Made by a program: the position numbers and the translations under genes
Assembly: GCA_029204225.1 (NCBI GenBank)
Contig: CM055096.1
Coordinates: forward strand, 69,015,741-69,079,740
Length of the DNA: 64,000 bases
Reading direction: 5' to 3'
From: Diphasiastrum complanatum
Taxonomy: Eukaryota; Streptophyta; Lycopodiopsida; Lycopodiales; Lycopodiaceae
Shown: piece after piece, positions 1 to 11,400 of the stretch
Layout of the letters: each line of letters opens with the position of its first letter
How positions within the stretch are numbered: the stretch's first letter is position 1
Notes under the pieces: model-generated
Database searches by the model: none
What the model saw: the letters and a program-made list of their open reading frames with translations, nothing else
What the model was told of the DNA's origin: nothing

Positions 1-755
1 AAATGAGTACAATAAGTTGCGGATCAAAGCCGCATACTCTAAGCTATCTCTGAGCGGCTAAAATGACAATTTGAATCAGTGCAACACTAATAAGCAGTAA
101 GCGCAATAGCAATCTCCAAACAACTCTAAGAAGTGAGCTAGAATGCTCAAGACTGTTCAAGCTCGCAAGCTTGGGAGAGAGAGAGCTAACTATTCAATAC
201 TTGTTGATCTATTGATCAAAACCTTCAGAACTTGAAAAGAGAAGTATGAACAACTGATTTATACTAAGTAATTAGGTTGTCAAATGCAATTTTCAGTTGG
301 CTGGTGTCCGCTGGCATTCATTCAGTTCCTTCTCAGAAATTGATTACTGATAAGCGGTGAAAATTATTCTACATAAATGAACTAAAACTGCCACAAGCGA
401 CAATGTCGCAAAAAAGATGACTGTCGTCTTTTTGCGAAGAAGGCAATAATGTCACAAAATCTCATTTCCTTAATATTGGGATAGCCCCACACTTTGCTAG
501 AGTCATTTCCTTAACATTTGAGGCATTTGAAAAATGCGAAAAATGCGACTCTGCATTTATACTCACAATTTCTGAAAAGCGAAAAATGCAAAAAATGCAA
601 CAGTTGTCAAACTCCATGTATTTTTGTAGACTGTGTAAAAACACTTGTAATTTTGTAGACTGTGTAAAGACACGAGAAAATCTGCAGAACTGGATAAACA
701 ATGGATGAGGATTAAAACCGATTAGTCAATTAGTAAGAAGGAGAATAATCCAACA
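1..755 (-). repeat. Partial Copia-type LTR, cut by window start
   Basis: This stretch matches much of the LTR at 28231-29296: both share a block near the 'gcggatcaaagccgcat' words, the 'gctaactattcaatactt' block and the end 'gagaataatccaaca'. The minus-strand LTR start is therefore at 755 (TGTTGGATT). The other end lies outside the window. The sequence to the right of 755 is not a polypurine tract, so this is a solo or truncated LTR. Its middle (about 390-620) is full of short words made of tgcgac and gcgaaaaatgc. Confidence 0.75.
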
Positions 756-1790
756 AAAACCATGAATATTGATCGTGACATTCTTTTAATAATGCAATTG
801 TGTTGAAATTATTAAATTGCAAAATTGTAGATAGTCAATCATGACTTTTGTAGATTGTGAGACTATGAATATTGAATCTAAACATTTTTGTAATAGTGCA
901 ATTATGAATAATGAATAGTGATTTTTCTAAATACTCAAATTATGAATATTAAATCGTAAACAATAAATTGTGATTTTTTTTAAATTTACCAATTATGTCG
1001 AGTTTAAAATTAGCAAATATTGAACCATGATATTTATGATTATTTTCACGAAAACCTATGATCAAATTTGTTAATACAAATTGTGATATTGAGAGTATTT
1101 AATTGCCATTCTTATGCATTTAATCGTGAAATTGAAAACTATAAAATTATGATTACTTTTATCAATTTGTAAACAGTAAATTGTGATATTCATTTCTAGA
1201 AATTGTGAATGTGCATGATGAAATCATAAATATTACATCGTAAAATTTACTACCACTTTTATAAATATTAATTTGAAATTTTTATATTGAGCTATAGAAG
1301 GTACAAATACTTAATAATAAGATTCTACATTACTTTTGTGAAAATTGATTGTAATATTGTGAATTGAATTTTTCAAAATTTATGTAAAATTTTGTGACTA
1401 TTGGTTGTGAGATGGTGACATGATAAATATTTGAATATAAAAATAAATATAATTATTGTCAAATGAAGACTACACTTATTGAAATTATAAAACCATTAAT
1501 ATTAAATAGTCAAATGAAAATTATAGATGTTGTTTTTAAGTCACAATTGGCATTATTCAAATCATAAAATAGCCGAAGTTGAATTCTAAAATCATGAACA
1601 TTTAAATTTCAAAGTGGGCAAAAAAACCTTTGAATTATTACACAACATTGTAAATTTAGAAAAAGACTAAATATTATTCATCCATTCTTATTGATAATCG
1701 TGTCTCATGTCAAATGTTTACAAATCTCAAAACGCCACAACAATGGCAAGTTCTTTGTGGTATGCCACAACATTTTTGTTTCTTTTGTTA
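756..1790. other. AT-rich non-coding stretch with degenerate repeated words
   Basis: No gene is visible. The stretch is very AT-rich and keeps reusing short words such as attgtgatatt, aatattgaatc, aatcgtgaaatt and aaatcataaa in varied spacing, which looks like an eroded minisatellite or a very old inactivated repeat. Confidence 0.5.
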
Positions 1791-1799
1791 TTTAAAAGC

Positions 1800-2114
1800 A
1801 GCCAACTATGGCTTTATCTTCAACAAAGGCGGAATATAGGGCATTAGGTAATGCTATATGATAAGCTATTTGGATTTGAAGGATATTTAAAGATTTTGGT
1901 GTTAAGCAAACTCAATCTACTACCATATATTGTGATGATCTTTTTGCTATTCAACTTACAAGGAATCCAGTTTTTTGAGCTACGACAAAACATCTTGAAG
2001 TCCAGTACAATCTTGTACATGAAACGTTGCCAAAAGTAAAGATATTGACATTTAACATTGTGGTTCAAGTGACCAAGTTGAGAATATCCTTACAAGTCTA
2101 CATCACAAAAGATC
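1800..2114 (+). pseudogene. Old Copia RNase H / Pol C-terminus remnant, left half
   Basis: Conceptual translation shows the end of a Copia RNase H: a run like MALSSTKAEYRAL, then a block ending CDDLFAIQLTRNP, then a degenerate KHLEVQYNLVHE. These match the usual EAEY, DN..A..L and KHIE..YHF.RE blocks of the family. Stops and shifts interrupt it. The reading continues at 7216 on the far side of the Copia element at 2120-7215, so the younger element landed inside the last codons of this older Pol. Confidence 0.8.
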
Positions 2115-2119
2115 TTCGA
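2115..2119 (+). repeat. Target-site duplication TTCGA, left
   Basis: TTCGA lies directly before the LTR start at 2120 and again directly after the LTR end at 7216-7220. A 5-bp duplication is standard for Copia integration. Confidence 0.9.
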
Positions 2120-2939
2120 TGTGAGAAATTGGCAAAAATTTAGCTTGGTATTTTTTATGATAGAAGTTTGTAAGTGAATCTCACATGTGTGGGGGATGTT
2201 CCCACGTGTGGAGAATTGTAAAGTAAATCAAAATGTTTGATATAGGAATCTCATAGAATTTCATAGTCAAGCATTTAGGTGTAGGATGTTGATAGGGTCA
2301 AATTTGGCATATATGGCAAATTATCCATTTTCACTTGTAATGCCAATATTGAGCCAAAATAGAGCCAAACTTGTGCCAATTAGAGTGTAGACAAGTGTCA
2401 TGCTTTTGTTTGATGAAGCTTAAGAGGTCCAATAGGATTTAGAGGTGGAACCTTGTGAGGTCCAATAGAAAATTGAGGTGTGCTTGAATATAGTCCAATA
2501 GAATTTAGAGGTGCATGGATCAATGGTCCAATAGGATTAAGAGGTGGCAAAGTGTGATCCAATCATAGTTAAGCATAGTGGTAGCTCATGAATCTATTAG
2601 TATCATTGTACTCCTCCTTTTGGATCTAATTGATTTTGAGATTGAGTGGATTTTGAGTGTCATTGAATTTCTAGCTTTCTCTCTCTACCCGAGAGCTCAT
2701 GATGGTTTTTCTCTCTCTATCCAAGGAGAGTAGCTTGTTTTTACTTAGAATACTTTTGGAACACTTCCCACACGTGTGAGTGAGAGTTGGAAGTGATTGA
2801 ATGCATGTAGTAGTGTGTTTTTGCCATAGGATTCAAGATTGATCTTGAATCTCAATCTAGTCTTGATCTTGGTGCATCTACACACCTTAGGAGATCACAA
2901 GTACATGTAGTGGACAGTCCACACGTGTAAAATTCAACA
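2120..2939 (+). repeat. Copia-1 5' LTR
   Basis: It starts TGTGAGAAATTGGC and ends ATTCAACA, and is repeated at 6396-7215. It contains several palindromic CACGTG-type words (for example cccacgtgtggag and cacacgtgtgag), candidate bZIP/bHLH G-box sites. Confidence 0.93.
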
Positions 2940-2952
2940 TGGTATCAGAGCC
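2940..2952 (+). promoter_or_regulatory. Primer-binding site (initiator tRNA-Met)
   Basis: TGGTATCAGAGCC follows the LTR directly. This is the usual plant Copia sequence complementary to the 3' end of initiator tRNA-Met. Confidence 0.92.
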
Positions 2953-3696
2953 TACCTAAGGTTACCATGCATTTTGATCCATTTGAGTGAAAACTATTCA
3001 TCAATCTTGAGCTAGAAATTGTCAAGGCCCATTTTCCTAGCTATCTTGTTCAATTTTGGATCAAAAGAGATCAAAAGGACATTGATTGGGTCTGACCTGG
3101 TACTGTACGGAATCAGGTGCTCAGAAACGTGTGAGGAACATCCAATTTCAGTTTGGGAGTTCTCTTTCATGTTTGATCCAAAAATCTTGCTAGATAGCTT
3201 GTTTTGAAGCTATTTTTGTCTAGTTTCTGATGCAATCAGTTTCATTCCATTTGGTTGAGCCAATCAAAAGTTATAAGCTTTTAAAGAGGGTTAGGTAGGG
3301 CACCTAGACCTGGGTGGACACATTTGGTTTGGTCAAAAGATTGCTTGTTTGATCCAAAATCACAGTTGAATGCTTACCAATCTCATCTATATGTGATCTA
3401 GGCACTGTTTTGAGATCTTAGCCATTTTGTTTCATGCAATATCATTGTATTTGAGTCAAATTTGGTTTCTTACTATATTTCACACGTTCTAAGAGTGTTT
3501 GATCCTAACTTTTCCCATACTCCATCATTTGATGTGAAGTAGATCTAGTTTTGGAGAGATTGAGATAGCTAGTGAGAATCAACTCACAGTTTGTTGCAAG
3601 ATCTTGCATAGGAGATGGTAGCACACCATTATTGGATCCTATAGTGAGAGAGAAGCAACATTTTTTGTTCATCACTTTTATTTATCTCCACTTTAC
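2953..3696 (+). other. Copia-1 untranslated leader
   Basis: About 740 bp between the primer-binding site and the gag start. No convincing gene is seen. Short ORFs here have no family features. The words near 3086-3150 (ggtctgacctggtactgtac, acgtgtgag) resemble part of the LTR of the Copia at 22283-27460 (27252-27300), so related elements share this segment. Confidence 0.6.
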
Positions 3697-5460
3697 ATGA
3701 CTTCGATGAGTTCCTACTTGTTGCAACCAAGTGAGAGATTGTCTACTTCCAATTATTCAATATGGAAGTTGAGGATGGAGTCCATCTTGATACTCCAAGA
3801 TGTGATGGACATTGTACTTGGGATTGAGGAGGAGCCTCAAGTCCTTCAAGAAGTACAAAAATACAAGAAGAGAGCTAGGATGGCTCTCCACTACATTAAG
3901 ATGAATGTCTCTAATGAGATATTGAGGGAGATTGGTGATTGTTCTACATCCAAGGAAGCTTGGGATTGTCTCAAGTCCACCTATGAGGCTAAGAACACCT
4001 CTAGGCTCCTCACTCTTAGAAATCAAATATTCCAAAGTAGTCAAAAGAGTGATGAGAGTGCATCTAATTATGTTTTGAGAGTCAAGGATATTCATAGGGA
4101 GCTTGCATGTATTGGTGACTCAATCAATCAAAGTGAGCTAGTCCAAGTCATTCTCAATGGCTTGAGAGATGAATATGACAACCTTGTCCAATCCTATGCT
4201 ATTAAGGAGGAGCTACCAAGTTTGGAGGCCCTTCAAAGTGTGCTTATTTATGAAGAATCAAGACAAGAGTACAAACTCTTGAGGATGGACAAGCTATCAC
4301 TCAATCATGATGATGGCAAAGTTCTATTTGCCAAGCTCAAAGAGAGGAGTAAGAAGAAACACCATCACTTCTCTAATGACAAAGCTAAAGAGCAAGATGG
4401 AGAGGAGGAGGATACCTCTCATGCTTCTAATTCAAATCTCAAGAAGAAGATGATCAAGTGCTTTTATTGTGGCAAGAAAGGCCATTATGCCACCAATTGC
4501 TTCAAGAAGAAGAATCAACTCAATCAAGCCAACATCACCAATGAGAAAGAAGACTATATTGCAAGTGATGGAGAAGGCTCTCTTATGGCATCAAGCTTCT
4601 CCTCTTCCACCTTCAACAAGGATGACTCATGGTATATTGATAGTGGAGCATCTTCACATATGTGTGGCTCCAAGCACTTTTTTTCATCTATTATGCCTTA
4701 TGATGGAGTCAAGAAGACCATATACTTTGCAAGTAAGCATGAGTGCAATATTGAAGGAGTAGGGATTATTCCCTTGAAGCTTGCATCTTCTAAAGATCTC
4801 TTTCTCAACAATGTTCTTTTTGTCCCAAAGCTTACAAAGAACATCTTAAGTGTTGGCCAACTTCTTGATAGTGGCTTTGATGTCAATTTCAATATTGGCA
4901 ATTGTGTGATTAAGAAGGATGGTGAGATCCTTGCATATGGATCAAGATTTGAAGGCATCTACAAATTGGATCCAAGTGAGAGTGCAAACTCTCTTGATGT
5001 TTCTTATATTTCCAATATTTCAAAGGAGGAGGATTACACAAGATGCACATATCTTCTCTCTTCAAGTATTATGGTGTATGATTATTCCTTATTATTCAAA
5101 GCATATGTTGAGAAGAAATTCTCATTGAAGATCAAAGCTTTGATGAGTATTGGAGATCTTGAAGGAATAGCACCATATGAAGTTTTATTCAAGATGAAGC
5201 CTAAGGTTGATCACCTTAGTGAACTTGGTAGTGCTTGCTTTGCACATATTCCCTTGGAAACAAGAAGGAAGGATGATCCAAGCTCATGGATCATGATTGG
5301 ATACTCATCCATCAAGGAGGCCTTTAGTGTCTTTACACTCTCTATTTCAAATGTGATCGTGAATAGAGATGTCATATTGCATGGAGATTCAATCTTGGAA
5401 GTGGCCGAGATGAAGGCTTCTCAAGAAGCATCACAAATTATCCTTTTTGAAGGTATTTAA
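3697..5460 (+). CDS. Copia-1 Gag-protease ORF with in-frame deleted integrase (587 aa)
   Basis: Gag binds and packages the element RNA; the aspartic protease matures the particle. The N-terminus has the Copia gag start (LSTSNYSIWKLRMES, about residues 16-30). A CX2CX4HX4C zinc knuckle (CFYCGKKGHYATNC) lies near residue 255, and the protease DSGASSH motif near 313. After the protease the normal pre-integrase and integrase core are almost absent. Short pieces follow: a block like the PYEMLYGKKP region at about 490-505 and PLETRRKDDPSSWIMIGY near 525, which match the integrase C-terminal part of the intact Copia at 22796-26764. The frame stays open across these deletions. A complete family member would be about 1300 residues. 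This copy cannot integrate by itself. Confidence 0.88.
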   Translation: MTSMSSYLLQPSERLSTSNYSIWKLRMESILILQDVMDIVLGIEEEPQVLQEVQKYKKRARMALHYIKMNVSNEILREIGDCSTSKEAWDCLKSTYEAKNTSRLLTLRNQIFQSSQKSDESASNYVLRVKDIHRELACIGDSINQSELVQVILNGLRDEYDNLVQSYAIKEELPSLEALQSVLIYEESRQEYKLLRMDKLSLNHDDGKVLFAKLKERSKKKHHHFSNDKAKEQDGEEEDTSHASNSNLKKKMIKCFYCGKKGHYATNCFKKKNQLNQANITNEKEDYIASDGEGSLMASSFSSSTFNKDDSWYIDSGASSHMCGSKHFFSSIMPYDGVKKTIYFASKHECNIEGVGIIPLKLASSKDLFLNNVLFVPKLTKNILSVGQLLDSGFDVNFNIGNCVIKKDGEILAYGSRFEGIYKLDPSESANSLDVSYISNISKEEDYTRCTYLLSSSIMVYDYSLLFKAYVEKKFSLKIKALMSIGDLEGIAPYEVLFKMKPKVDHLSELGSACFAHIPLETRRKDDPSSWIMIGYSSIKEAFSVFTLSISNVIVNRDVILHGDSILEVAEMKASQEASQIILFEGI

Positions 5461-5463
5461 GTT

Positions 5464-6386
5464 ATGATGGGGCCAATATGTGAGGAGGAGTTTCTTCTTC
5501 ATATGATTTCAAGAAGATCTTCAAGATGCATGGCCGAGTCTTTATGGCTCACCTTACATGGCAAAGAGGGGCATCTTTCATGTTGTATCTACTACAACAC
5601 ATTCATATATGCTTCTCTTCGTTTGCTTGAAATGCTATCTTGCTTCATTGAATTTTTTGGATCTCAAAGTTCAAGAAAAGCTATACTAATTTTGTATGAT
5701 GCTTATGGTATAGACATGTTTCTTGTCATTATTGACTTAGATGTGTTTCCAATACTTTTTGAAAGCAAGATATTGTATTGTCAAAAGTATGCTCTTGGTT
5801 CTAGTAAGAACAAGATTGAGCTTGGTACTCACTTTTTTGAAAATCATGTTTTCACATGTTTTGAGGCAAATTGTAAACTCCTCTTGAGATTAAGTGAAGC
5901 ATCCAAAGTGGACACTTACATCCTTGAGAGAGTAACTAGCCTAAAAAGATCAAGATATTCTTTGATATCAAGATTCGATCCATCATGGATATAGTTCAAT
6001 GTATGTGGACTAGTCAAGCTAGAAAGCATAATCTTGATAATCATCATTGTTTCACATCTTATGATCTTGATCTCCATAATCCTTATGAGGCTTGGAAGCC
6101 TCAGATTTCTCTATTTATGGTGCATCCATCATGCAAGTGGAACTTTCAAGGCAAAGATCATCATCAATCATGGAGGAAGCCCATGATAATAGTGGCATAT
6201 TGGTGGAGCACTCTTCAAAGGCATTGGCAAGAGATCTCTACCAAAGAGATCTTATTATGGATATGGTGAGGGTGCTGCTATGATGGATCCCTTGGCTGAT
6301 CTTCACTTCTTATGCATACCAAAGGATCCACTCAAAAAGATTTACAAACTTCTCAAGTGATCTAGTACCTTTCCAAGCTATTTTTT
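5464..6386 (+). pseudogene. Copia-1 residual 3' internal region
   Basis: A 176-codon open stretch (5464-5994) and shorter ones after it lie between the Gag-protease ORF and the polypurine tract. No YVDD, no RNase H motif and no clear Pol block can be read. This is where reverse transcriptase and RNase H should be. The sequence could be scrambled Pol or unrelated filler picked up by the element. Confidence 0.5.
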
Positions 6387-6395
6387 GAGGAGGAG
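6387..6395 (+). promoter_or_regulatory. Polypurine tract
   Basis: GAGGAGGAG directly precedes the 3' LTR. The same nonamer abuts the LTR start at 11841 and near 26770, so three Copia elements here share it. Confidence 0.85.
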
Positions 6396-7215
6396 TGTGA
6401 GAAATTGGCAAAAATCTAGCTTGGTATTTTTTATGATAGAAGTTTGTAAGTGAATCTCACGTGTGTGGAGGATGTTCCCACGTGTGGAGAATTGTAAAGT
6501 AAATCAAAATGTTTGATATAGGGGTCTCATAGAATTTCATAGTCAAGCATTTAGGTGTAGGATGTTGATAGGGTCAAATTTGTCATAGATGGCAAATTAT
6601 CCGTTTCCACTTGTAATGCCAATATTGAGCCAAAATAGAGCCAAACTTGTGCCAATTAGAGTGTAGACAAGTGTCATGCTTTTGTTTGATGAAGCTTAAG
6701 AGGTCCAATAGGATTTAGAGGTGGAACCTTGTGAGGTCCAATAGAAAATTGAGGTGTGCTTGAATATAGTCCAATAGAATTTAGAGGTGCATGGATCAAT
6801 GGTCCAATAGGATTAAGAGGTGGCAAAGTGTGATCCAATCATAGTTAAGCATATTGGTAGCTCATGAATCTACTAGTATCATTGTACTCCTCCTTTTGGA
6901 TCTAATTGATTTTGAGATTGAGTGGATTTTGAGTGTCATTGAATTTCTAGCTTTCTCTCTCTACCCGAGAGCTCATGATGGTTTTTCTCTCTCTACCCGA
7001 GGAGAGCAGCTTGTTTTTACTTAGAATACTTTTGGAACACTTCCGACACGTGTGAGTGAGAGTTGGAAGTGATTGAATGCATGTAGTAGTGTGTTTTTGC
7101 CATAGGATTCAAGATTGATCGTGAATCTCAATCTAGTCTTGATCTTGGTGCATCTACACACCTTAGGAGATCACAAGTACATGTAGTGGATAGTCCACAC
7201 GTGTGAAATTCAACA
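6396..7215 (+). repeat. Copia-1 3' LTR
   Basis: 820 bp, same ends as 2120-2939, about 18 mismatches by eye and no length change. It is followed by TTCGA (7216-7220). Confidence 0.93.
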
Positions 7216-7276
7216 TTCGAGATATTTTATCTTCAGCTTGGAAGAACTGAAAATTTTCTTTTTACCTTGAGGACGG
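7216..7276 (+). pseudogene. Old Copia Pol C-terminus, right half
   Basis: The frame reads like FEIF.LQLG, a typical Copia Pol tail, and resumes what stops at 2114. It ends just before a purine-rich ttgaggacgg and TGTTAACATATC at 7277. Confidence 0.7.
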
Positions 7277-8560
7277 TGTTAACATATCAAATTGTACTTA
7301 GTGCTTAGGGTAGAATGATTATTTCCTTCTATCATACGATTGTGAAGTGGGGGTGTATGATTAACACCTATCACTAGTTGGACTCTAGCTAGTCAAAGAG
7401 TTAATTTCATAGAATGATGACATTTGTCATACATGTAGGACAATAGGTAGAATAGAGTTTCTACATAAACTGCTATTATTTTCATTCTATTAGATAGAAG
7501 ATTTGATGTTTATGGGATGATCAAAATTCGTTCATCTATTTATCACTATTGTCAAGCTCATTTTTTTTTCATTGAATGAAGCGATGATGTTGCTAATTGT
7601 GAGGTATAGTTACTATTATCCATTGAGAGCCATTTTCACTTCTTTAGAGCACAACTCGATGCGTAAATTATCTCCTATACTAGGGGATTGTTTCAAAGAT
7701 GCATGGGGATTCATGCAAGCAATTTCTATTGTGAAATTCCTATCAGATTTCTACAAGTCACACTATGGATTATCTTTTACTTTGTCCCTTCCATTCATGA
7801 GCTTTTACAAAAAACAAATTGATCGAATAATTGACATTGTTTGGACTGACATATGTAGGGGTAACTGAATTTTAAGTAGTCGTTGTATACATTTGTCACA
7901 ATAACTTATATGTTGCTTAGTAGAAGGTTTGTTAAGTATCTTTTGGTAGTGGCCTAGTTGTGGAAGTAACATGCCTCAACTACCCTCTACAACATTCATG
8001 CTAGTTACTACAAATGTGGATGCATATTTTGTGAGTTCCTTAAGTTCTTTAATATAGTGGAAACATCACATCCATTATCTAAAAACTAATCAGATTCTTG
8101 GGTATAAGACTTTGATAAGGAAGAGACAACAAAGTTGGAAGTTGTACTTATTATGACACATTTGAAGCAAACTTATGAAGAATGTTGTCAATTTAAATAA
8201 TAAAGCAGGAAATATGACGATAGGATTAGTAACCAAAAATACCATAAGCCAAGTAAAAGCTTGCACTACACTAGAAATAAACACACTACATTTTAGAGAT
8301 TTTAAAAAAAAATTAGGATACATTGGAAGGTGTGGTAAATGATCATGTACTATCATGAGTGCCTATAGAGAGTGGGTCCCATATATTTGAGTTTACAACT
8401 CATAAAAGGTGTGACATGGATAACAACTTGGAACTTATGTAGACACCTCCACTTCCCACATGAATACTTTGTATGACATGATTTTTGTTGTGGATAGGTG
8501 TAGGTGAGTAGGTTGTCTTTAGCTTGGAAAAGTGGTGATAAGTATGAACGATTTCATTTA
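7277..8560 (+). repeat. Probable 3' LTR of the older Copia, then unassigned sequence
   Basis: TGTTAACATATC after a purine tract is the expected LTR start of the older Copia. Its end could not be found. A 98-codon ORF at 7572-7868 has no recognisable motif and is probably chance. I see no other gene up to 8560. Confidence 0.4.
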
Positions 8561-8575
8561 ATCTCTGAAGTACCA

Positions 8576-10003
8576 TCACATTCGAGATTTGATCTCGATG
8601 CCTGATTTTAACTGATTGACTATAGTAACAGCATTTATATTCATGTCCTTGACCATTTTGTTATGATGCATATACAAGATTGAACGCATGTTTAGATGAT
8701 CTAATCTTTGATGCCATAAATTAGCATCTGAACAGCTACCAGAAAATGAAAAATCGTGACTCAATATATACAAATTTCCTTATCTGAAACAAAGAGGATT
8801 TCATTTGAATTCTCATCTAAAATAGTACTTCGGCTGGCAAAGAACATGGCTCTATAGCCCTGATCTGTGATCTTGCTAACAAACAATAGGTTCTTAGTTA
8901 ACTTGGGTACATAAAGTACACCATTAAGCTGCCTAGTGATGCCATCAGAGAATTGTAGTCGAATAGAGCCTTGGCCTTTGACTTGATGTGAACTGGAGTC
9001 ACCAAAGAATATATACTTTGATTCTGTAGTTGTGAGTGTAGTGAAGAGGTCTTTGCATGGCATCATATGCCGAGAAGCATCTGAATCGAGATACCATTGA
9101 TGGGCATCTCTACTGAGTTGATCTTGTACCATCAACGCTTCATCATCATCTTGGAAACCTCTGATTGTGTCAGAGTTGCCTTCTTGATGTTGCTGCATCT
9201 TCTTCCTTGCTTTATTATGCTTGAGGATACGACATCTTTGATGTCGTGGTTGGTTCCTTTGCAATATCTGCAAAATAGCTTGGTCTTGGACGATGATTGA
9301 CTGTGCTGTTGTTGTTGTGGTTGCGATGCTACTGGCTGTTTTGCCTTTGTCTTCTTATCCTTGAAGCCTTTCTTCTTCTTGGACTGTTGCTTGTTTGAGT
9401 AGAGTGCCATGGATTTGGTACTCATTGTTGTAGACAAGCTTTCCTCCTAACTTCTTCCTGCAATAGACTTGCTGTCAATTTCTGGGGAGACAGTGCAGGA
9501 GTATTGCTAAGAAGCAACACTAAATTGTTGTAGGAGGATGGAAGACTGGCAAGAAGAGACATGGTAGAGTCTTCTTCTGAGATAGGCGAATCTATCGCAG
9601 CCAGTTGGTTGAGCAACTATTTGAACTCATTCAGATGGTCGCTTACTGAGGTGCCTTCACTCATTCTGAGTGTCAGTACCTTATTCCTCAAGAAGAGACG
9701 AGTGGAAACATCTGAGGTCTCGTGGATGCTTGTAAGTGTATCCCACGCTTCTTTGGAGGTGATGCAGTTGGATACATGAGCGATTTGAGTGTCTTTCAGG
9801 TTCAGAAATACAATGGCAAGAGCCTTTCGATCCTTTGCTTCCCATGCTGGAAGCAGTTCAAGTTCCGCCGGTTTGGCTATAGAACCATTTACGTATCCCC
9901 AAAGCTACTTCTCGATCAGGATCATCCTCATTTTGAACTTCCACATGTGGAAGTCGTCTCCGTTGAATTTGTTGATGAGGTGGATCTCTGAGGTTGAACC
10001 TTC
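8576..10003 (-). pseudogene. Copia Gag-protease-preintegrase remnant
   Basis: Read on the minus strand from about 10003: a gag with FNGDDFHMWKFKMR, then SWDTL-type and LLASLPSSYNNLV blocks (9616-9422), a zinc knuckle reading CRYCKGTNH whose last cysteine is lost to a frameshift (near 9250), a protease WYLDSDASRHM (DSD in place of DSG) near 9090, and the pre-integrase LWHQRLDHLN near 8710. At least one in-frame TAG (near 9617) and several shifts break it. It stops at about 8570, so integrase and reverse transcriptase are missing. Confidence 0.88.
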
Positions 10004-10100
10004 CATTGTAAAAACACAAACTAGATGAATCAGTTCTAAAGAACTAGAACGTATTAAGTTCTATTATAATTCCTAGACTTTAGTGATCCAATAAACCTAG

Positions 10101-10112
10101 GCTCTGATACCA
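10101..10112 (-). promoter_or_regulatory. Primer-binding site of the minus-strand Copia
   Basis: gctctgatacca on the plus strand is TGGTATCAGAGC on the minus strand. It lies three bases after the LTR end and just upstream of gag. Confidence 0.9.
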
Positions 10113-10115
10113 CTC

Positions 10116-11260
10116 TGTGGGATCGGATGGATTGTTAATCTATCTACCACTTCGGTTGACGTTTGGATTGATGTCAACTGAAGAAACAAAAAATTCTTGA
10201 AAGCAGGATCGTGGATTACTTAGAGAATGGATTTTATGAGCTGTTCTTTACGTTGAATCAAATTATCAGCATAGGAGTCGTAGACTGTCGTGAAGATAGA
10301 TTGTGAAAAAGATTAGGTGTCTGAGATAGCCATGCAATCCTCTAACACTGATAACCTGGTATGAAGAGAATGTAGAATCAATTTAGGCATCGAAGACAAC
10401 CATACAATTCTCTAATAACAATGTTTGTGTAAAAGGAGTGAGAGTTATCATTCAACAAGAATGCAAAAGGAATATAGAACAATAGCGAATCTGTATAATA
10501 ATAAGTTGTAAACACAACGATTAGATCACAATACAATTGCGTTGATAAGCGCGTGATCCTACTTACAGACTCAAAACGATAGTTATTGTTCTGAATATCA
10601 CTTTCTCTCTCTATGATTACTAACTCTAAGGAGTCAGCTACTATAAGACCCGTTCTGGTCGTTTGATCTCTGACATATAACTTATGATGACACTTACAAA
10701 TGACTTGATCTATCTGATCCGATTATTTGCTCACTTGTCTTGAATCGCTCATTTACATTTATAGCAGCTGGAAGATCTTGCATTATTCGAACTTTACATT
10801 TACAAGATTACTAATAGCTGATTAACTGCCTAATTGGACAGTTGTTATTGGAGCGTGAAGACGTAGACAGTCTATACATGGAATACCGTGTATTTCTGCA
10901 GAGTGTCACCTGTGTAAAATCTCGTGTAAAACTGCAGTGTCATCTTTTATTGTCGCCTATCAGAAATTTTGAAGAAAAATGCAGTGTCGCATTTTTCGCC
11001 TTTTTCGCCTGTCAAAAACTGCATGTAAAAATGTAGTTTCTCCTTTTTTGCCTTTTTCGCAAAAAGTGTTGCTTTTCTGAAAGTGCCTAAATGGCCCAAA
11101 AACAACTTAGATAAGTGTCGCTAAACACTTAGTTGCAAATTAAGGCAAAAATAAGCGACAGTGTCGAGTGTCGGGTTTTTCGCCTGTGGAAAAACTGAGT
11201 AAAAATGCAGACTGTGGCGACAATTAGTTCAAATATGCAGACTGTTAGAATACAGTTCAT
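10116..11260 (-). repeat. 5' LTR of the minus-strand Copia, far end uncertain
   Basis: The minus-strand LTR 3' end is at 10116 (ATCCCACA). The far part (10940-11250) is crowded with words such as tgtcgcatttttcgcc and tttttcgc, like the middle of the LTR at 1-755. I could not find a matching terminal GATCCCACA, so the outer limit is approximate. Confidence 0.6.
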
Positions 11261-11400
11261 TTTTTTGCAGGTTGCATTTGAGAGAGTAAAAATCAGAGAA
11301 GGAAGAAGGGCCGTTGGGATGAGTAGGAGTTACATTAAATTCCAACACTTTGTGGATCTTAAAATAGCTTTGTGTAGTTCACGATAAGGTTGAAAAAACC

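Larger units (their letters stand above)
2120..7215 (+). mobile_element. Copia-1, non-autonomous LTR retrotransposon
   Basis: The element is 5096 bp with two 820-bp LTRs, a primer-binding site, one long ORF and a polypurine tract, flanked by TTCGA. It sits inside an older Copia at its Pol/LTR junction. By eye the LTRs differ at about 18 positions (roughly 2 percent), so insertion is moderately recent. Gag and protease are retained, but most of integrase, and reverse transcriptase and RNase H as recognisable blocks, are missing. It would depend on Pol from a related element. Confidence 0.92.

Noticed and set aside
7572-7868. 98-codon ORF as a gene
   Set aside because: No motif, no homologue recognised, and it lies in LTR-like decayed sequence.
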